Notes: generated from the sequence alone by a model not told the origin. 64,000 nucleotides of DNA from Streptomyces barringtoniae (GCF_020819595.1 NZ_JAJHNP010000007.1:1-64000), one strand, 5' to 3'; positions 31,206 to 40,279 are shown, counted from the first letter of the stretch. Program-made: numbers and translations.

Positions 31206-33899
31206 ATGACCACGTCCGCATCCCCGGCCCGAGGGGGAACCGGAGCGATATCCGCGTCCGTACCGGCCGGCAGGCTGACGCACCGCCAGATCATGACGAT
31301 CCTCAGCGGCCTGATGCTGGGGATGTTCCTGGCGGCGCTCGACCAGACCATCGTCAGCACCTCGATCCGTACCATCGCCGACGATCTGCACGGACTCAGC
31401 GCTCAGGCGTGGGTCACCACCGCGTATCTGATCACCTCCACCATCAGCACGCCGCTGTACGGCAAGCTGTCCGACCTCTACGGACGCAAGCCCTTCTTCC
31501 TGGCGGCCATCACGATCTTCATCGCGGGCTCGGCGGCGTGCTCGTTCGCCACCTCGATGACGGAGCTGTCCGCCTTCCGGGCCTTCCAGGGCATCGGCGC
31601 GGGCGGTCTGATGTCACTGGCGCTGGCGATCATCGGTGACATCGTGCCGCCCCGGGAGCGGGCCCGGTACCAGGGCTACATGCTCGCCATGTTCGGCTCC
31701 TCCAGCGTGCTCGGTCCGCTGATCGGCGGCTTCCTCGCGGGCCGCAGCAGCATCCTGGCGATCGCCGGCTGGCGCTGGGTGTTCCTGGTCAACGTGCCGG
31801 TCGGCATCATCGCGCTGTTCGTCGTCGCCAAGGTGCTGAATCTCCCGCACACCCGGCGCGAGCACCGCATCGACTGGTGGGGCGCGCTCACCATCGCGAT
31901 CGGTGTGGTGCCGCTGCTGCTCGTGGCCGAGCAGGGCCAGAGCTGGGGCTGGACCTCCACGAAGGCGTACGTCTGCTACGCGGTCGGTGCGGTCGGCCTG
32001 GTCGTCTGGGTCCTGGTCGAGAAGGCCATGGGCGAGGAGGCCCTGATCCCGATGCGGCTGTTCCGCAGCGCGGTGTTCAGCAAGATGAGTCTGCTGTCCG
32101 TGCTCGTCGGCATGGGCATGTTCGGCGGGATGATGATGATCCCGCTGTACCTGCAGATCGTGAAGGGCGTCAGCCCCACCAGGTCCGGTCTGCTGATGCT
32201 GCCGCTGATGGTCGGCATGATCGCCGGCACCATCGTGGTCGGACGCATCATCCAGAAGACCGGCAAGTACAAGATCTTCCCGGTCATCGGCACCCTGCTG
32301 ATCATCGCCGCCATGCTGCTCTTCCACTACCGGGTGGAGTGGAACACGGCGCTGCCGGAGACCATGGCCTACATGGCGCTGTTCGGCATCGGCCTCAGCG
32401 GATGCATGCAGATCCTGACCCTGGCCGTGCAGAACGCCGTGGAGCCCAAGGACATGGGTGTGGCGACCGCGTCGGCCACCTTCTTCCGGCAGATGGGCGG
32501 CACCGCCGGTACGGCGGTCTTCCTGTCCGTGCTGTTCAGCACCGTCGGCGACAAGATCAGCTCGGCCTTCCGGACCGCGTACGCGACGCCCGCGTTCCAG
32601 GCCGCGCTGCACGACCCCGCCGTACGCCACAACCCCGCGAACGCGCCGGTGCTCGAGATGTTCAAGCACCCCGGGGCGGGCGGCGGGAGCGGCTCGGGCG
32701 TGCTCGACGACTCCTCCTTCATCCAGCGCCTCGACCCGCGCCTGGCCGAGCCGTTCAAGGTCGGCTTCACCGACTCGATGCAGCTCGTGTTCCTCATCGC
32801 GGCGGCCGTGACGGCCTTGGGCTTCCTGGTCGCGGTGTGGACCAAGGAGGTGCCGCTGCGCAAGGTCTCCGGGCTGGAGGCGCGGGCCGCCGAGGAGAAC
32901 GCCGGCCCCGCCCCGGAGCAGGCCGCCACCACGGCCGCCGAGCCCGCCGCGGAGAGCACCACTGCCGAGATCACCTCTGCCGAGAGCGCCCCTGCCGAGA
33001 GCGCCCCTGCCAAGAAGACCCCTGCCGAGAGCAGCACCCCTGCCGAGGCCACCCCCGCGGGGACGCGGCCCGTCGCCGGGCCGGCCGACCGGTTCGAACC
33101 CGTTCCCGGCGCCTCGTCGTACGGCCTCCGGGGCCGGGTGCTGGACGGTGCGGGTGCGCCGGTGCCGCAGGCCGTGATCACCTTGATCGACGTGAACGGA
33201 CGGCAGCTCGCTCGCGCCGTCAGCGGCGCGGACGGGGCCTATGCGATGTCCGTCACCGGCCCCGGCACCTATGTGCTGATCGGCGCCGCCGGTGCCCGGC
33301 AGCCGCAGGCCGTCACGGTGCTCGTCGGTGAGGAGCCGGTCACCTGCGATCTCGCGCTGAGCGGCACCGTCGCCCTGACCGGAACGGTCCGGGACGCCGT
33401 CGAGGGACACCCGCTGCCGGGAGCCCTGCTGGTCGCCACCGACGTGCGCGGCGAGGTCGTCTCCTCCGGCACCTCGGCCGCCGACGGCGCCTTCGCGCTC
33501 GCCGATCTGGTCCCCGGCAGCTACACGCTCGTGGTGAACGCGCCCGGACACCGCCCGGCCGCCCTCCCGGTCGACGTCACCCCGGCAGGCGCGGAGGCCT
33601 GCGAGATCCGGCTCGAACCCGGCGCCCGGCTCCACGGTGTCGTCAGCACCGCCGCCGGCCGGCCGCTCGACGACGCCAAGGTCACCCTGCTCGACTCGGC
33701 CGGGAACGTGGTCGGCACCACGATCACCGGCTCCGACGGCGCCTACGGGTTCACCGACCTGGACGGCGGCGAGTACACCGTCATCGCCAGCGGCTACGCC
33801 CCGGTCGCCGCGTCGGTGCGCCTGGACGGCAGTGGTGTCACCGGCCACGACCTGGAGCTGTCCCACCAGGAGGAGTCCCGGAAGCAGGAGTCCCGGTAG
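31206..33899 (+). CDS. DHA2-type MFS efflux transporter fused to three carboxypeptidase-regulatory-like domains
   Basis: An 897-residue fusion from ATG 31206 with AAGGAG upstream. Residues about 20-560 are a 14-helix drug:H+ antiporter-2 transporter: LGMFLAALDQTIVSTSIRTIADDL, GKLSDLYGRKPFFL (motif A), FRAFQGIGAGGLMSLALAIIGDIVPPRERARYQG and LGPLIGGFLAG (motif C). A Thr/Glu/Ala/Pro linker of about 60 residues follows. The rest is three beta-sandwich repeats of about 80 residues, each with the pattern GLRGRVLDGAGAPVPQAVITL...GAYAMSVTGPGTYVL. The last strand tips lead to a charged tail. The tail would lie on the inner side if the transporter has the usual 14 spans. The substrate is unknown. Confidence 0.92.
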   Translation: MTTSASPARGGTGAISASVPAGRLTHRQIMTILSGLMLGMFLAALDQTIVSTSIRTIADDLHGLSAQAWVTTAYLITSTISTPLYGKLSDLYGRKPFFLAAITIFIAGSAACSFATSMTELSAFRAFQGIGAGGLMSLALAIIGDIVPPRERARYQGYMLAMFGSSSVLGPLIGGFLAGRSSILAIAGWRWVFLVNVPVGIIALFVVAKVLNLPHTRREHRIDWWGALTIAIGVVPLLLVAEQGQSWGWTSTKAYVCYAVGAVGLVVWVLVEKAMGEEALIPMRLFRSAVFSKMSLLSVLVGMGMFGGMMMIPLYLQIVKGVSPTRSGLLMLPLMVGMIAGTIVVGRIIQKTGKYKIFPVIGTLLIIAAMLLFHYRVEWNTALPETMAYMALFGIGLSGCMQILTLAVQNAVEPKDMGVATASATFFRQMGGTAGTAVFLSVLFSTVGDKISSAFRTAYATPAFQAALHDPAVRHNPANAPVLEMFKHPGAGGGSGSGVLDDSSFIQRLDPRLAEPFKVGFTDSMQLVFLIAAAVTALGFLVAVWTKEVPLRKVSGLEARAAEENAGPAPEQAATTAAEPAAESTTAEITSAESAPAESAPAKKTPAESSTPAEATPAGTRPVAGPADRFEPVPGASSYGLRGRVLDGAGAPVPQAVITLIDVNGRQLARAVSGADGAYAMSVTGPGTYVLIGAAGARQPQAVTVLVGEEPVTCDLALSGTVALTGTVRDAVEGHPLPGALLVATDVRGEVVSSGTSAADGAFALADLVPGSYTLVVNAPGHRPAALPVDVTPAGAEACEIRLEPGARLHGVVSTAAGRPLDDAKVTLLDSAGNVVGTTITGSDGAYGFTDLDGGEYTVIASGYAPVAASVRLDGSGVTGHDLELSHQEESRKQESR

Positions 33900-33936
33900 C
33901 ACCGCCACGTCGACGGCGACGGACGTAAAGGATCTT

Positions 33937-33972
33937 CAGAACCCCCGCCGGTCTGCTCCGGCGGGGGTTCTG
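33937..33972 (+). terminator. Strong hairpin terminator after the MFS fusion
   Basis: CAGAACCCCCGCCGG (33937-33951) pairs without mismatch with CCGGCGGGGGTTCTG (33958-33972) around a 6-base loop, 38 bases after the stop codon. Confidence 0.85.
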
Positions 33973-34475
33973 CGTGCGGCGGCGGAGGATCCGGTGAGCC
34001 GGAAGTTCGCAGTGGTGTGCGCCGGGGCGGTCGTGGTTCTTCCCGGCTGCCCTCGCGTCCGGCGGACCGTTGGAGCCCGTGTCCGTGATCGCCGTCGCCC
34101 TGTCTCTTCTCCTCGCTGCTCCAGGGCGGGGGGCCGGGTCCTCGCCGTGCTCTCCTCGCCCGCCGCGCTCCCCGCCACCCGTCGCGCTGTGTTCGGCCGG
34201 CGTGCGCCGCGAGTTCGGGTGCGTCGCCTGCCTGTTCATCCTGGCTCTGTATGCCTTGGTGTCGATGGCGATCCGTGCTGGGGGGGGTGAAGGGCTGCAG
34301 GTTTCGTGCACAGTTCCCCAATTCCTACATCATGTAGTAGCTTCTGCTCTCGGCGCCTGCCGAGACCGAGTAGCCCCGCTCGGCCGTGAAGAGGCATGGC
34401 ACCGTCCTGCGCGCGGCACCGTCGGGCCCGGGCATCTCCGGCCGTGCGTCCATCCCGTCAGGAGGCTGATCCCCT
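33973..34475. other. Long intergenic region with a possible broken small membrane-protein frame
   Basis: No complete gene is supported. A plus-strand frame from about 34079 (GTG) shows a signal-like VSVIAVALSLLLAAP and later a membrane helix ACLFILALYALVSMAIRAGG that reaches an eight-G run near 34270; one additional G would bring a TGA stop straight after it, so a run-length change may have broken or varied the end. G/C at third positions is only moderate. Beyond this lies the promoter region of the glycosyltransferase gene. Confidence 0.3.
34325..34337. promoter_or_regulatory. Palindrome CTACAT-C-ATGTAG upstream of the glycosyltransferase operon
   Basis: A perfect 6+1+6 palindrome in a short A/T-rich patch, 138 bases before the glycosyltransferase start. 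Its TACAT/ATGTA core resembles operators of BlaI/MecI/CopY-type repressors. No such regulator is in the window, so the binding protein is unknown. Confidence 0.45.
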
Positions 34476-35804
34476 GTGGCCCAACGCGACGACCTGATGC
34501 CGGCGGCGGCGCCTTCGGGGTCCGCCGCAGCCCTGCCGGACGCAGGCCCTCGGCGGATCGCGATCATCTCCGCGAGCGTCGGCGCGGGACACGACGGCGC
34601 GGCGGCCGGGCTGGCCGACCGGCTGGCCGCGCACGGCTTCCTCGTGGACCGGTACGACTTCCTCGACCTGCTCCCCGCGCGCACCGGCAGGCTGGTCTGC
34701 GACGTCTACCACCGCATGCTGACCTGGGCACCGGCGGGCTATCAGCGCCTGTACGCGGCCACCGACCACGCCTCGCGCCCGGGCGCGGTGTGGCGGACGC
34801 TGTTCCACGGCGCCGAGCAGCCCACCCTGCGGGCACTCCAGCCGGACACGTGCGCGGTCGTCTCGACGTACCCGGGCGCCAGCCAGGTCCTGGGCACGCT
34901 GCGACGGCGCGGTCTGCTGAAGGTGCCGGCCTTCACCTACCTGACCGACTTCTCCGTGCACGCCCTGTGGGTGGCCCCCGGTATCGACGCGCACCTCGCC
35001 GTGCACGCGATACCCGCGGCCCAGGCCCACGCCCAGGGCGCGGCCGCCGTCGGCGTCGCCGGCCCCGTCACCGACCCGCGGTTCACCCCCGCCACGGACG
35101 AGCAACGCCGGGCGGCACGTGCCCGGTTCGGCCTGCCCGGGCAGGCGCCGCTGGCCTTGCTGGTCGCGGGCTCCTGGGGCGTCGGCCCGGTGCGGCGTGC
35201 CGCCGCGGAGATCCGGGAGACGGGGGTCGCGGTGCCGGTGGTGGTGTGCGGACGCAATCAGGCCCTCGCCGACGAGTTGCGACGGGACGGCATCGAGCAT
35301 GCCTTCGGCTGGGTGGAGGACATGCCCGGCCTGATGCACGCCTGCGACGTGCTGGTCCAGAACGCCGGCGGGCTGACGTCCCTGGAGGCCTTCGCCGCCG
35401 GCCTGCCGGTGGTCAGCTACCGCTGCATCCCCGGCCACGGCCGGACCAACGCCGCCGCCCTGGACGAGGCGGGCCTCGCGGCCTGGATCCGTGAACCGGC
35501 GGACCTCGGACCGGTGCTCGCCGAACTCCTCCACGGTCCGCGTGGCCGGGCCCAGCGCGCGGCAGGACTCGAACTGCACCGCTCCGCTCCCGGCCCCGTA
35601 CCCGCCATCGCCGCCGGAACCGGACATCGACTCGTCACAGGCGCACAGCCCGTGACGAGGCGCCGTCCGGCGAGGCGGCGGCTGAGCGTGGCTGCCGCCG
35701 GTGCGGCGGCCTCCCTTTCGCTGGGCATCGCGGCGACGATCGCCTACACCGAGTCCCCCGCGCGCTTCCCCGCTGTCACCCACTACCTGGAGGGGACCCG
35801 GTGA
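34476..35804 (+). CDS. MGDG-synthase-like glycosyltransferase with C-terminal membrane anchor
   Basis: A 442-residue GT-B glycosyltransferase from GTG 34476 behind GGAGG. The N-terminal domain begins IAIISASVGAGHDGAAAGLADRL, the usual monogalactosyldiacylglycerol-synthase/MurG-like start, and VPAFTYLTDFSVHALWVAPGIDAHLAVH follows. The nucleotide-sugar domain has LALLVAGSWGVGPVRRAAAEIRETG, VVVCGRNQALADELRRDG, WVEDMPGLMHACDVLVQNAGGLTSLEAFAAGLPVVSYRCIPGHGRTNAAAL. After about residue 375 a basic stretch precedes a hydrophobic segment (LSVAAAGAAASLSLGIAATIAYT), probably a membrane anchor. It overlaps the deacetylase gene. A lipid or surface glycan is the likely acceptor. Confidence 0.85.
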   Translation: MAQRDDLMPAAAPSGSAAALPDAGPRRIAIISASVGAGHDGAAAGLADRLAAHGFLVDRYDFLDLLPARTGRLVCDVYHRMLTWAPAGYQRLYAATDHASRPGAVWRTLFHGAEQPTLRALQPDTCAVVSTYPGASQVLGTLRRRGLLKVPAFTYLTDFSVHALWVAPGIDAHLAVHAIPAAQAHAQGAAAVGVAGPVTDPRFTPATDEQRRAARARFGLPGQAPLALLVAGSWGVGPVRRAAAEIRETGVAVPVVVCGRNQALADELRRDGIEHAFGWVEDMPGLMHACDVLVQNAGGLTSLEAFAAGLPVVSYRCIPGHGRTNAAALDEAGLAAWIREPADLGPVLAELLHGPRGRAQRAAGLELHRSAPGPVPAIAAGTGHRLVTGAQPVTRRRPARRRLSVAAAGAAASLSLGIAATIAYTESPARFPAVTHYLEGTR

Positions 35805-36631
35805 TGACCCCGGCTCGTCTCGCCCGTGCCGCCGCGCTCGCTTCCGCCACGGCCCTGCCCGCACTCGCCGTCCTCCAGGCGGCCCCCGTGGTCTCGACCT
35901 TCGGCCCGCTGCGCAACGCGGTGATGCCGCGCCTGTCCGGGCAGGGCCGCCCCGACCACATCGCCCTCACCTTCGACGACGGCCCCGACCACCTGTCCAC
36001 CCCGCACTTCCTCCGCCTTCTCGAGGCGCGAGGGATCCGTGCCACCTTCTTCCTGCTCGGCTCGATGCTGGTCCGCTCGACCGGGCTGGCGAGGGAGATG
36101 ACGGCCGCCGGGCACGAGATCGCCGTCCACGGCTGGCACCACCGTCCACTGCTGGTGCGCGGTCCCCGTGCCACCTACGACGATCTGGCCCGCGCCCGCG
36201 ACGCGGTCGGCGACGTCACCGGCCGGCCGCCGAAGCTCTTCCGGCCCCCGTACGGGGTGATGACCACCACCGCCCATCTGGCCTCCCGCCGCCTCGGACT
36301 GACCCCGGTGCTGTGGACCTGCTGGGGCGAGGACTGGCGCAAGCGGGCCACCCCTCGATCCGTCGAGGACACCGTCCTGCGCGACCTGCGCGGCGGAGGC
36401 ACCATCCTGCTGCACGACTCCGACTGCACCTCCGCCACCGGCTCCTGGCGCACCACGCTGCGAGCACTGCCCCGCATTCTCGACGTCTGCCAGGAGCGTG
36501 GCTGGCAGATCGGCCCTCTGTGCGAGCACGGCGTCCCCGGCCTGCCCGGCACAGGCCCCTCCGGGCGCCCTCCGTCTCACCCGGCGACCGGCCGAGCGGA
36601 GCGGGAGGGGCCGCGGGTCACCTGCCCATGA
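35801..36631 (+). CDS. Polysaccharide deacetylase family protein (NodB homology)
   Basis: A 276-residue protein; GTG 35801 overlaps the glycosyltransferase stop, and ATG 35804 is the next codon, both behind GGAGGGG. An N-terminal hydrophobic segment may be a signal or anchor. NodB motifs: motif 1 IALTFDDGPDHLSTP, motif 2 HEIAVHGWHHRPL (two metal histidines), motif 3 RPPYGVM, and later TILLHDSDCTS. It should remove N- or O-acetyl groups from a surface polysaccharide. Coupling to a glycosyltransferase implies the two build or modify one glycan. The 3' end overlaps the convergent MFS gene by 14 bases. Confidence 0.9.
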   Translation: MMTPARLARAAALASATALPALAVLQAAPVVSTFGPLRNAVMPRLSGQGRPDHIALTFDDGPDHLSTPHFLRLLEARGIRATFFLLGSMLVRSTGLAREMTAAGHEIAVHGWHHRPLLVRGPRATYDDLARARDAVGDVTGRPPKLFRPPYGVMTTTAHLASRRLGLTPVLWTCWGEDWRKRATPRSVEDTVLRDLRGGGTILLHDSDCTSATGSWRTTLRALPRILDVCQERGWQIGPLCEHGVPGLPGTGPSGRPPSHPATGRAEREGPRVTCP

Positions 36632-37796
36632 GGCGACGTCGCAGGAGAGTGACAGCCGGGCCGAGGGCGAGGAGGAGGCCGAGGGTGGCGTAGCCGTGGG
36701 TGAGGGTGGTGAGGGAGGCTACCGTCGCGACGAGCAACGGCCCGCCCGCGTCGCCGAGTTCGCGGCCGAGTTCGGCGGCGCCCATGGTCTGCCCGAGCCG
36801 TTCGACGGGGGTGCTCGCGGCGAGGGCGGCGAAGCCGAGCGGGGTGATCAGACCGGTTCCGGCACCGATCAGGGCGGCGCCGGCGAGGATGCCGGTCAGG
36901 CCCGGCAGCATGGCGCAGCCCATTCCGGCGGCGGTGAGCAGCAGCCCCGCCATGATGCCCGTACGGGTCGTGAGCCGTCCGTGGTCCAGTGCCCGTCCCG
37001 CCTTCGGCTGAACGACGGCGGCGCAGGCGGCCAGCACGGACACGGCGGCACCCGTGGCCACCGTGCCCAGACCGGCCGCCCGTCCGGACACCGGCAGGAA
37101 GCCCACCCCGACCGACAGGGCGGCCGTCGCCGCGGCGAGTGCGGCCGTCGGGGCGAGGAACGCCGGGTCGGCCAGCCGCCGGGCGAGGTCGAGGACCGTC
37201 TGCCGGGCCTTGGGCAGCGGCGGTACGACGGGGACGGCGAGCACGGCCCAGACGGCGACGGCCGCACCGAGTACGGCCAGGACGGCGAAGAGCAGCCGCA
37301 GGCCACCGGCCCACACCAGGACGCCGCCCAGCAGGGGGCCGAGGGTGTAGCCGATCGACTTGTAGAAGCCGTAACTGCCGAAGGCCCGCCCGTGCTTGGC
37401 CGCCGGGTTGAGCCGGGCGACCAGGGCCGAGGCCGACGGGGAGAAGGCGGAGGCCGCGGCACCCTGGCCGAGGCGGGCGGCCCACAGCCAGCCGGGGCTG
37501 TCGGCGACGGCGTACAGGGCCGACGCGGCGGCGAAGGCGACGAGTCCGCCGAGCAGTACCGGGCGGGCGCCGATGCGGTCGGCGAGGGTGCCGAAGACCG
37601 GCTTGAGGACCACCTCGGCACCGTCGTACAGGGCGAGCAGGCCGCCGAGCACGAGCAGTGAGGTGACCGCGCCCCGGGCGTGGCCGCCGAGGTTGGCGGC
37701 GATCCCGTGCGCACCGAAGGCGGTGGTGAAGCCGGCGGCGTACAGCGGCCACACCTGCCGGGCCGGTGCCGCCTGCGTCGTGGCGGCCGTGCTCAC
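36618..37796 (-). CDS. MFS transporter
   Basis: A 392-residue transporter with 12 predicted spans. GTG 37796 follows GGAGCCGGAACA and gives a short tail before the first helix (VWPLYAAGFTTAFGAHGIAANLGGH); an ATG at 37934 would add a Cys-rich 46-residue head and is less likely. Motif A-like residues are GTLADRIGARPVLLGG, followed by ARLGQGAAASAFSPSASALVARLNP and the central helix pair. The second half holds GAALIGAGTGLITPLGFAALAASTP. The substrate is unknown. It converges on the deacetylase gene with overlapping ends. Confidence 0.85.
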   Translation of the reverse strand: MSTAATTQAAPARQVWPLYAAGFTTAFGAHGIAANLGGHARGAVTSLLVLGGLLALYDGAEVVLKPVFGTLADRIGARPVLLGGLVAFAAASALYAVADSPGWLWAARLGQGAAASAFSPSASALVARLNPAAKHGRAFGSYGFYKSIGYTLGPLLGGVLVWAGGLRLLFAVLAVLGAAVAVWAVLAVPVVPPLPKARQTVLDLARRLADPAFLAPTAALAAATAALSVGVGFLPVSGRAAGLGTVATGAAVSVLAACAAVVQPKAGRALDHGRLTTRTGIMAGLLLTAAGMGCAMLPGLTGILAGAALIGAGTGLITPLGFAALAASTPVERLGQTMGAAELGRELGDAGGPLLVATVASLTTLTHGYATLGLLLALGPAVTLLRRRLMGR

Positions 37797-37981
37797 TGTT
37801 CCGGCTCCGGTGCGCCGCGCGGTTCCGCCGACCGGGCGGGGAGTCTGATCACGATGACGAGCCGGCGGCTCGCCGTTGCCGTGCTCGGCACACCCGGGAA
37901 GGTAGCAGGCGTCGCATCCGATGATTTGGCCCATTTCTCCGGGACGTGATCTTCACGCGGCATGGCTTCGGGCCGGCTTGC

Positions 37982-38608
37982 TCAGCCCGCCGCGCGGCGG
38001 CGGCGCAGCACCCGGCGGGCCACGAGCGCGAGAATCAGCGCGCCCACTGCGATGAGCAGATAGGTCGAATAGCGGTTGACCTCGGTGTAGATGGTGGTGA
38101 TGTGGTTGCCGGCGGCGTAGCCGACGCCCGCCCACAGCCCGACCCACAGTGCCGCCCCGAGCGTGTTGAAGGCGACGAAACGGGGCCAGGGCATCTCGGT
38201 GGTGCCGGCGATGATGCCGTTGAGCTGCCGCAGCCCCTCGAAGAAGCGCGCGACGGTGACGACCTTCCCGCCGTGGCGTGTGAAGAACTCCTCGGCCTTC
38301 TCGTACCGTTCGGGCGGGAGGAAGACGTACTTGCCGTAGCGCTGCACCAGCGCGTGTCCTCCGGTTCGGCCGATGAGGTAGCCGACGTTGTCGCCGAGGA
38401 CGGCGGCGGCGACGCCGATGGCGATGACGGCGGCGATGTTGAGCTGCCCGGCCCCCGCGTACAGCGCCGCGGCGATCAGGATCGTCTCGCCCGGGGAAGG
38501 GACGCCGAAGTCCTCCACGAAGATCAGGCCGCCTACGGCCCAGTAGCCCCAGTGGTCCAGGATCGGCGCGATGTCGCCGAGCACCCCGGGTAGCGGTGGT
38601 GTACTCAT
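37982..38608 (-). CDS. DedA-family membrane protein
   Basis: A 208-residue integral membrane protein from ATG 38608 behind GGAAGGAACGAG. The DedA/SNARE-associated signature is complete: FVEDFGVPSPGETILIAAALYAGAG, VAAAVLGDNVGYLIGRTGG, then the F-x-R-x(3)-G-like ARFFEGLRQLNGIIAGTTEMPWPRFVAFNTLGAALWVGLWAGVGYAAG. The family is linked to lipid-carrier recycling and membrane homeostasis; some members are polyprenyl-phosphate flippases. The exact role here is not readable. It ends in a basic tail. Confidence 0.93.
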   Translation of the reverse strand: MSTPPLPGVLGDIAPILDHWGYWAVGGLIFVEDFGVPSPGETILIAAALYAGAGQLNIAAVIAIGVAAAVLGDNVGYLIGRTGGHALVQRYGKYVFLPPERYEKAEEFFTRHGGKVVTVARFFEGLRQLNGIIAGTTEMPWPRFVAFNTLGAALWVGLWAGVGYAAGNHITTIYTEVNRYSTYLLIAVGALILALVARRVLRRRRAAG

Positions 38609-38943
38609 GCGGATCTCGTTCCTTCCGCGGAACGGCGGGCCCGGTTGTCGTACGTTCCCGTCCGGGGCGTGCCGGGGGTGATGGTGTTCAGGTTATTGCT
38701 CTCCCGGCCATTGCCTTGTCGGTGCCGGCCGGCCTGCCGTGCGTCTCCACCGCGCAGCGGACCGCACCCGCCCTTGCCGCCGGTACGGGCCTGCGCCGCA
38801 GTGGGCACCCTTGGCGGGGGACAGGAGGGTGATCACCAGCTCGGTCACGACTCGGTAGTCCCACCCAGCACCGTCCCGGCGGGGTCCGGTCCGCCCCCGG
38901 CCCCCCGCCCAGGGCCGTCCGTGCGATGTGGGAACGTGGGCGG
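38609..38943. promoter_or_regulatory. Divergent dedA / pcaDC-fusion intergenic region
   Basis: These 335 bases separate divergent genes and hold no gene I can support. The perfect 10-base palindrome GGTGATCACC (38828-38837) lies 106 bases before the fusion gene start and is the only clear operator-like site. The middle part is ordinary G+C-rich sequence. Confidence 0.4.
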
Positions 38944-40233
38944 GTGAGTACGACGACGCCTCAACCCCTGGAATACAGCTTTGACGGGCCAGAAGGCGCC
39001 CCGGTCCTCGTCCTGGGACCGTCCCTCGGCACGACTCGGCACATGTGGGACCGCCAGGTGCCGGAGCTGGCGAAGCAGTGGCGGGTCCTGCGGTTCGACC
39101 TGCCCGGTCACGGCGGGGCCCCCGCCCACCCGGCCGGGTCCGTCGCCGAGCTGGCCACCCGGCTGCTGGCCACGCTGGACTCGATCGGCGTGCAGCGGTT
39201 CGGCTACGCGGGCTGCGCGCTCGGCGGTGCCGTCGGCATCGAACTGGCCCTGCGTCACCCCGAGCGGCTCGCCTCGCTGGTGCTGGTCGCGGCCTCGCCC
39301 CGGTTCGGGACCCCTGACGAGTTCCGGCAGCGCGGAGTGATCGTCCGTACCAACGGACTCGACCCGATCGCCCGTACCTCGCCGGACCGCTGGTTCACCG
39401 GCTCCTTCGCCGCGGCCCAGCCGGCGATCACCGAGTGGGCGGTGCAGATGGTCCGCACCACCGACCCGGGCTGCTACATCGCCGCCTGCGAGGCGCTCGC
39501 GTCCTTCGACGTCAGGACCGAGCTCGGCCGGGTCGGCGTGCCGACCCTCGTGCTCGTCGGCTCCGACGACCGGGTCACCGGGCCCGCCGAGGCCCGCACC
39601 CTGGTCGCCGGCGTACCGGACGCCCGGCTCGCGGTGGTCCCCGGCGCCTCCCACCTGGTCCCCGTCGAACAGCCGGCGGCCGTCACCGACCTGCTGGTGC
39701 ACCACTTCTCCACCGCCTGGCAGCAGCCCTACGACACCGGCCAGACCGCCCTGCCGGCCGCCCCCGTCAACCCGGCCATCGCCGCCGCGCCGCAGGTCAC
39801 GCCGGTCGCCGAGATAGCCCCGGCCGCCGTACCGGCACAGCCGGTCGCGCGGCCCGACCGGTACGAGACGGGGCTGAAGATCCGCCGGGAGGTGCTCGGC
39901 GACGCGCACGTGGACCGGGCGCTGGCCGAGTCCGACGGGTTCTCCGGGGAGTTCCAGGAGTTCATCACCCGCTACGCCTGGGGCGAGATCTGGGACCGGC
40001 CGGGCCTGGACCGCCGTACCCGCAGCTGTATCACGCTGACCGCGCTGGTCGCGGGCGGCCATTCGGAGGAGCTGGCCTTCCACGTCCGGGCCGCCCTGCG
40101 CAACGGGCTCACCCCGGACGAGATCAAGGAGGTGCTGCTGCAGGCGGCCGTGTACTGCGGGGTGCCGGCGGCGAACAGCGCGTTCCGGGTGGCCCGGCAG
40201 GTCGTCCAGGAGGAGACCACGCCCGCCGAGTGA
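38944..40233 (+). CDS. pcaL: 3-oxoadipate enol-lactonase / 4-carboxymuconolactone decarboxylase fusion
   Basis: A 429-residue two-domain protein from GTG 38944. Residues about 1-265 are an alpha/beta hydrolase of the enol-lactonase type (VLVLGPSLGTTRHMWDRQ, LRFDLPGHGG, LVLVGSDDRVTGPAEA, GASHLVPVEQPAAV). Residues about 310-429 are a carboxymuconolactone-decarboxylase domain (WGEIWDRPGLDRRTRSCITLTALVAGGH, ELAFHVRAALRNGLTPDEIKEVLLQAAVYCGVPA). Together they would carry out successive steps of protocatechuate breakdown. The nucleophile elbow is GYAGCALGG, with C91 where serine is usual. No other pca gene is beside it, so the pathway must be completed elsewhere. Confidence 0.88.
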   Translation: MSTTTPQPLEYSFDGPEGAPVLVLGPSLGTTRHMWDRQVPELAKQWRVLRFDLPGHGGAPAHPAGSVAELATRLLATLDSIGVQRFGYAGCALGGAVGIELALRHPERLASLVLVAASPRFGTPDEFRQRGVIVRTNGLDPIARTSPDRWFTGSFAAAQPAITEWAVQMVRTTDPGCYIAACEALASFDVRTELGRVGVPTLVLVGSDDRVTGPAEARTLVAGVPDARLAVVPGASHLVPVEQPAAVTDLLVHHFSTAWQQPYDTGQTALPAAPVNPAIAAAPQVTPVAEIAPAAVPAQPVARPDRYETGLKIRREVLGDAHVDRALAESDGFSGEFQEFITRYAWGEIWDRPGLDRRTRSCITLTALVAGGHSEELAFHVRAALRNGLTPDEIKEVLLQAAVYCGVPAANSAFRVARQVVQEETTPAE

Positions 40234-40279
40234 ACGCCGGGTGAGCCCCGTGCCGCCGTACACGGCAGGATGGTGTGAC

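Noticed and set aside
31614..33908. Minus-strand open frame of 764 codons
   Set aside because: It lies opposite the MFS fusion, whose motifs are unambiguous; the translation has no fold signals.
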